From CAZRWH01 sp964603905 (GTDB lineage Bacteria > Patescibacteriota > Gracilibacteria > UBA1369 > UBA12470), in contig CAZRWH010000054.1 in NCBI GenBank assembly GCA_964603905.1, forward strand, positions 1-5,695: 5,695 nucleotides of DNA, read 5' to 3'. The notes under the pieces were generated by a model, which saw only the letters and a program-made list of their open reading frames with translations, ran no database searches and had not been told where the DNA came from. Positions 4,098-5,695 of the stretch are shown here, piece by piece (the stretch's first letter is position 1; every line of letters begins with the position of its first letter). A program made the translations under genes and the position numbers.

Positions 4098-5695
4098 AAC
4101 ATCAAGATCCATACAAAAAGGTCAGGCCGGAGAAGTATGTGATTTATGCGCGCAAATCAACGGATGACGATGAAAGACAAATTAGATCCATTGAGGATCA
4201 GATTATAGAGTGTAAGGATATAGCAGAAAGAATGGGTCTTAACTACGACGCAAGTGAAATCATTAAGGAGAGCAGATCGGCTCACAAAGTGAATAACAGG
4301 CCGGAATTTTTAGCAATGGTAGAGGGATTGAAGCAAGGCAAATGGGGAGGAATCATAGCATGGCATCCAGATAGACTATCAAGAAATGCCTACGAGTCAG
4401 GAGTCATTATTCAGATGATTGATGATCAAGAAATACTTGATATGGAGTTTGTTAGTTACAGGTTTCATAATGACGCAACAGGCAAAGAGCATTTGACTAT
4501 GGAGTTTGCCAGAAGCAAAGGATATTCAGACCATTTGAGCGATAGTGTGTCTCGTGGCATGAAAAACACCAGCAAGGAAGGTAAGTGGGTGTTTGGTAGG
4601 CCAAAATTTGGATATAGAAAGATTCGCAAATCTGATAAGGTGTTGGATCCAGATAGAGACTATGTGGTTCCTCATGAGACCGATTTTTATCTTTTAAAAA
4701 TCGCTTTTGAGATGAGGCTTGAACATCGATCTTACGCAGAAATTGCAAAATGGATGAACGAAAACGGAGCATCTCGAAAGATTACAAAGCAAAAACTACA
4801 AAAATATCTATCAGACCCCTATTACTATGGGCTGTATGTTATTCACCGCAGAAATGGCAATGTGGACGAGGTGTATATGCCGGAATTTTATAATTTCCAA
4901 GCGGTAATTAGTAAAGAGGAATGGAAAGAGGTCCAAAAAGTTAATGAAAAAAGAAGCCAAGGTAAAGTGCCACGCAAGAAATGGCCATTAGCCGGGAAAG
5001 TAATTTGTAGTGCTTGCGGGAAGTCCCGTTACCCAAACACGCCTTCTAACAAAGGGATCGTGCACTACACGTGCCAAAACAAAGAATGTCCTGAAAGAGG
5101 AGGTACAAACATGGAACACGTTATTTATCCAGCCATCCAAAAAGCCCTATCAGGAGGTCTCCAATTCAACGAAACAGATTACAAAAAATACCTCTTCGCA
5201 TTTAAAGAATATACAGCGGACGAAAAAGAGAAGATCGAATACGCCAAACGGAGCATAGTCTCCAAGCGAGAACATGCCAAACGCGAACGGGACGAAACCT
5301 TGGACCAAATATCTAAACTTGCGGGCAAGCAAGGAGAGATAGAGCAGGAAATATACGAAAAACTAAAGCAAAAAGCACAAAGTTTAAAGAAGGAAATAGC
5401 TGTCTATAACAAGCGTTCAAGCGAACTCGAGGAGGATGATGTATCTCTTGCGGAGTCATTTGAGGACTTTCTCGAACTCTCAAGAAATGCCTACGATTAC
5501 TGGCAAACGGCGGATGTGCACAAAAAAAGACAAATTGCGGAGATACTTTTCTCGAACCTCGTTGTTGGCAAGCAAAAAGTGGCTTCTCTAACCTTAAACG
5601 AGCCATTTGAAACATGGCGTGAGAGGAAATTTGTCCAGAATGGTCGGGGTGACTGGACTCGAACCAGCGACCTCACGGTCCCAAACCGTGCGCAC
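4094..5695 (+). CDS. Large serine recombinase (site-specific integrase), 3' end beyond window
   Basis: The frame spans 534 codons with no stop before the window edge. The N-terminal resolvase domain (about 14-155) has YARKS (18-22, nucleophile Ser22, Arg20) and PDRLSRN (92-98, Asp93, Arg94, Arg97), the catalytic set that cuts DNA through a phosphoserine link. YSDHLSDSVSRG (144-155) begins the long helix. A recombinase domain follows, with GRPKFGY (168-174). A zinc ribbon uses Cys305, Cys308, Cys327 and Cys332. A coiled coil (about 372-448) probably controls synapsis and integration direction. The C-terminal LSRNAY and NLVVGKQKV segments are usual for the family. From residue 516 the protein is encoded by the antisense strand of a tRNA-Pro gene (GRGDWTRTSDLTVPNRA), so the natural family end is near 515. 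The gene has no Shine-Dalgarno site and is coupled to the small gene upstream by ATGA. Confidence 0.95.
   Translation, partial: MKHQDPYKKVRPEKYVIYARKSTDDDERQIRSIEDQIIECKDIAERMGLNYDASEIIKESRSAHKVNNRPEFLAMVEGLKQGKWGGIIAWHPDRLSRNAYESGVIIQMIDDQEILDMEFVSYRFHNDATGKEHLTMEFARSKGYSDHLSDSVSRGMKNTSKEGKWVFGRPKFGYRKIRKSDKVLDPDRDYVVPHETDFYLLKIAFEMRLEHRSYAEIAKWMNENGASRKITKQKLQKYLSDPYYYGLYVIHRRNGNVDEVYMPEFYNFQAVISKEEWKEVQKVNEKRSQGKVPRKKWPLAGKVICSACGKSRYPNTPSNKGIVHYTCQNKECPERGGTNMEHVIYPAIQKALSGGLQFNETDYKKYLFAFKEYTADEKEKIEYAKRSIVSKREHAKRERDETLDQISKLAGKQGEIEQEIYEKLKQKAQSLKKEIAVYNKRSSELEEDDVSLAESFEDFLELSRNAYDYWQTADVHKKRQIAEILFSNLVVGKQKVASLTLNEPFETWRERKFVQNGRGDWTRTSDLTVPNRAH
4379..5496 (+). repeat. 17-nt exact direct repeat within the recombinase gene (copies 4379-4395 and 5480-5496)
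   Basis: TCAAGAAATGCCTACGA occurs twice in the same reading frame, and the match extends to 20 of 21 bases with the ACT before it. Both copies encode LSRNAY: one in the catalytic domain, one near the C-terminus. The coordinates given span from the first to the second copy. Confidence 0.9.
5641..5666. other. Probable attachment site (att) at the tRNA-Pro 3' end
   Basis: A recombinase gene ending at a tRNA 3' end is the usual arrangement for an integrated element. The exact core cannot be set from one end. Bases 5641-5649 (TGGTCGGGG) and 5658-5666 (CTCGAACCA) both recur at 47-55 and 69-77 in the same order and strand, which may mark a short shared core, or may be chance. Confidence 0.4.
5641..5695 (-). 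tRNA. tRNA-Pro(UGG), 3' part, 5' end beyond window
   Basis: Read on the minus strand, the last 55 bases give the anticodon arm, variable loop, T arm, acceptor 3' strand and encoded CCA (complement of 5641-5643). The anticodon stem CACGG/CCGTG is perfect around loop TTTGGGA; the anticodon UGG (5683-5681), followed by G37, reads proline codons. The T arm is GCTGG-TTCGAGT-CCAGT with one G.U pair. The acceptor strand CACCCCG and discriminator A precede CCA. The D arm and acceptor 5' strand lie outside the window. The 3' end faces the recombinase gene, whose frame continues through it in antisense. This is the expected position of an attachment site for the element to the left. Confidence 0.93.

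Noticed and set aside
4497..4772. Minus-strand open frame inside the recombinase
   Set aside because: Shadow of a strongly conserved coding sequence; no start signals or protein-like pattern.
5313..5615. Minus-strand open frame near the recombinase 3' end
   Set aside because: Antisense shadow of the coiled coil and C-terminal coding region.

Overview
The window looks like the integrase-proximal end of a bacterial integrative element sitting next to a tRNA-Pro gene. TGA acts as a normal stop and the tRNA encodes its own CCA end. The protein-coding DNA is AT-rich. A large serine recombinase reading into a tRNA gene, few Shine-Dalgarno sites and one apparently leaderless start would fit a Patescibacteria/CPR-type genome such as Saccharibacteria. 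No rRNA or ribosomal protein gene is present to confirm this, so the taxonomy is a weak inference.

Layout. Bases 3-185 hold the tail of an unidentified plus-strand gene. A DUF5677-like helical protein follows (233-1051). It converges with, and overlaps by 41 bp, an unrecognised minus-strand gene (1011-1538). Divergent from that is a lysine-rich, unrecognised 355-residue protein (1662-2729). Between it and the next gene is a GC-rich non-coding segment (about 2778-2908) that folds by eye into four mutually compatible helices, including a perfect 10-bp pseudoknot. I consider this a structured RNA and the most notable item in the window. It lies just upstream of a small membrane protein with a zinc ribbon split around a hydrophobic hairpin (2935-3186). 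Next come an HTH plus coiled-coil protein with a leaderless-looking promoter (3261-3839), a 54-residue protein (3933-4097), and a large serine recombinase coupled to it by an ATGA overlap (4094 to beyond the window). The recombinase frame is still open at the window end and runs antisense through a tRNA-Pro(UGG) gene (5641 onward).

How the parts fit. The recombinase and probably the 54-residue protein form the integration module. A promoter at 3836-3863 appears to serve them, and the tRNA 3' end is the likely attachment site. The genes to the left look like cargo. None carries a motif that fixes a function. The mix of orphan proteins, changing orientation and a structured RNA beside a mobile-element integrase is typical of accessory DNA, possibly defence or regulation, but that role is inferred from context only.
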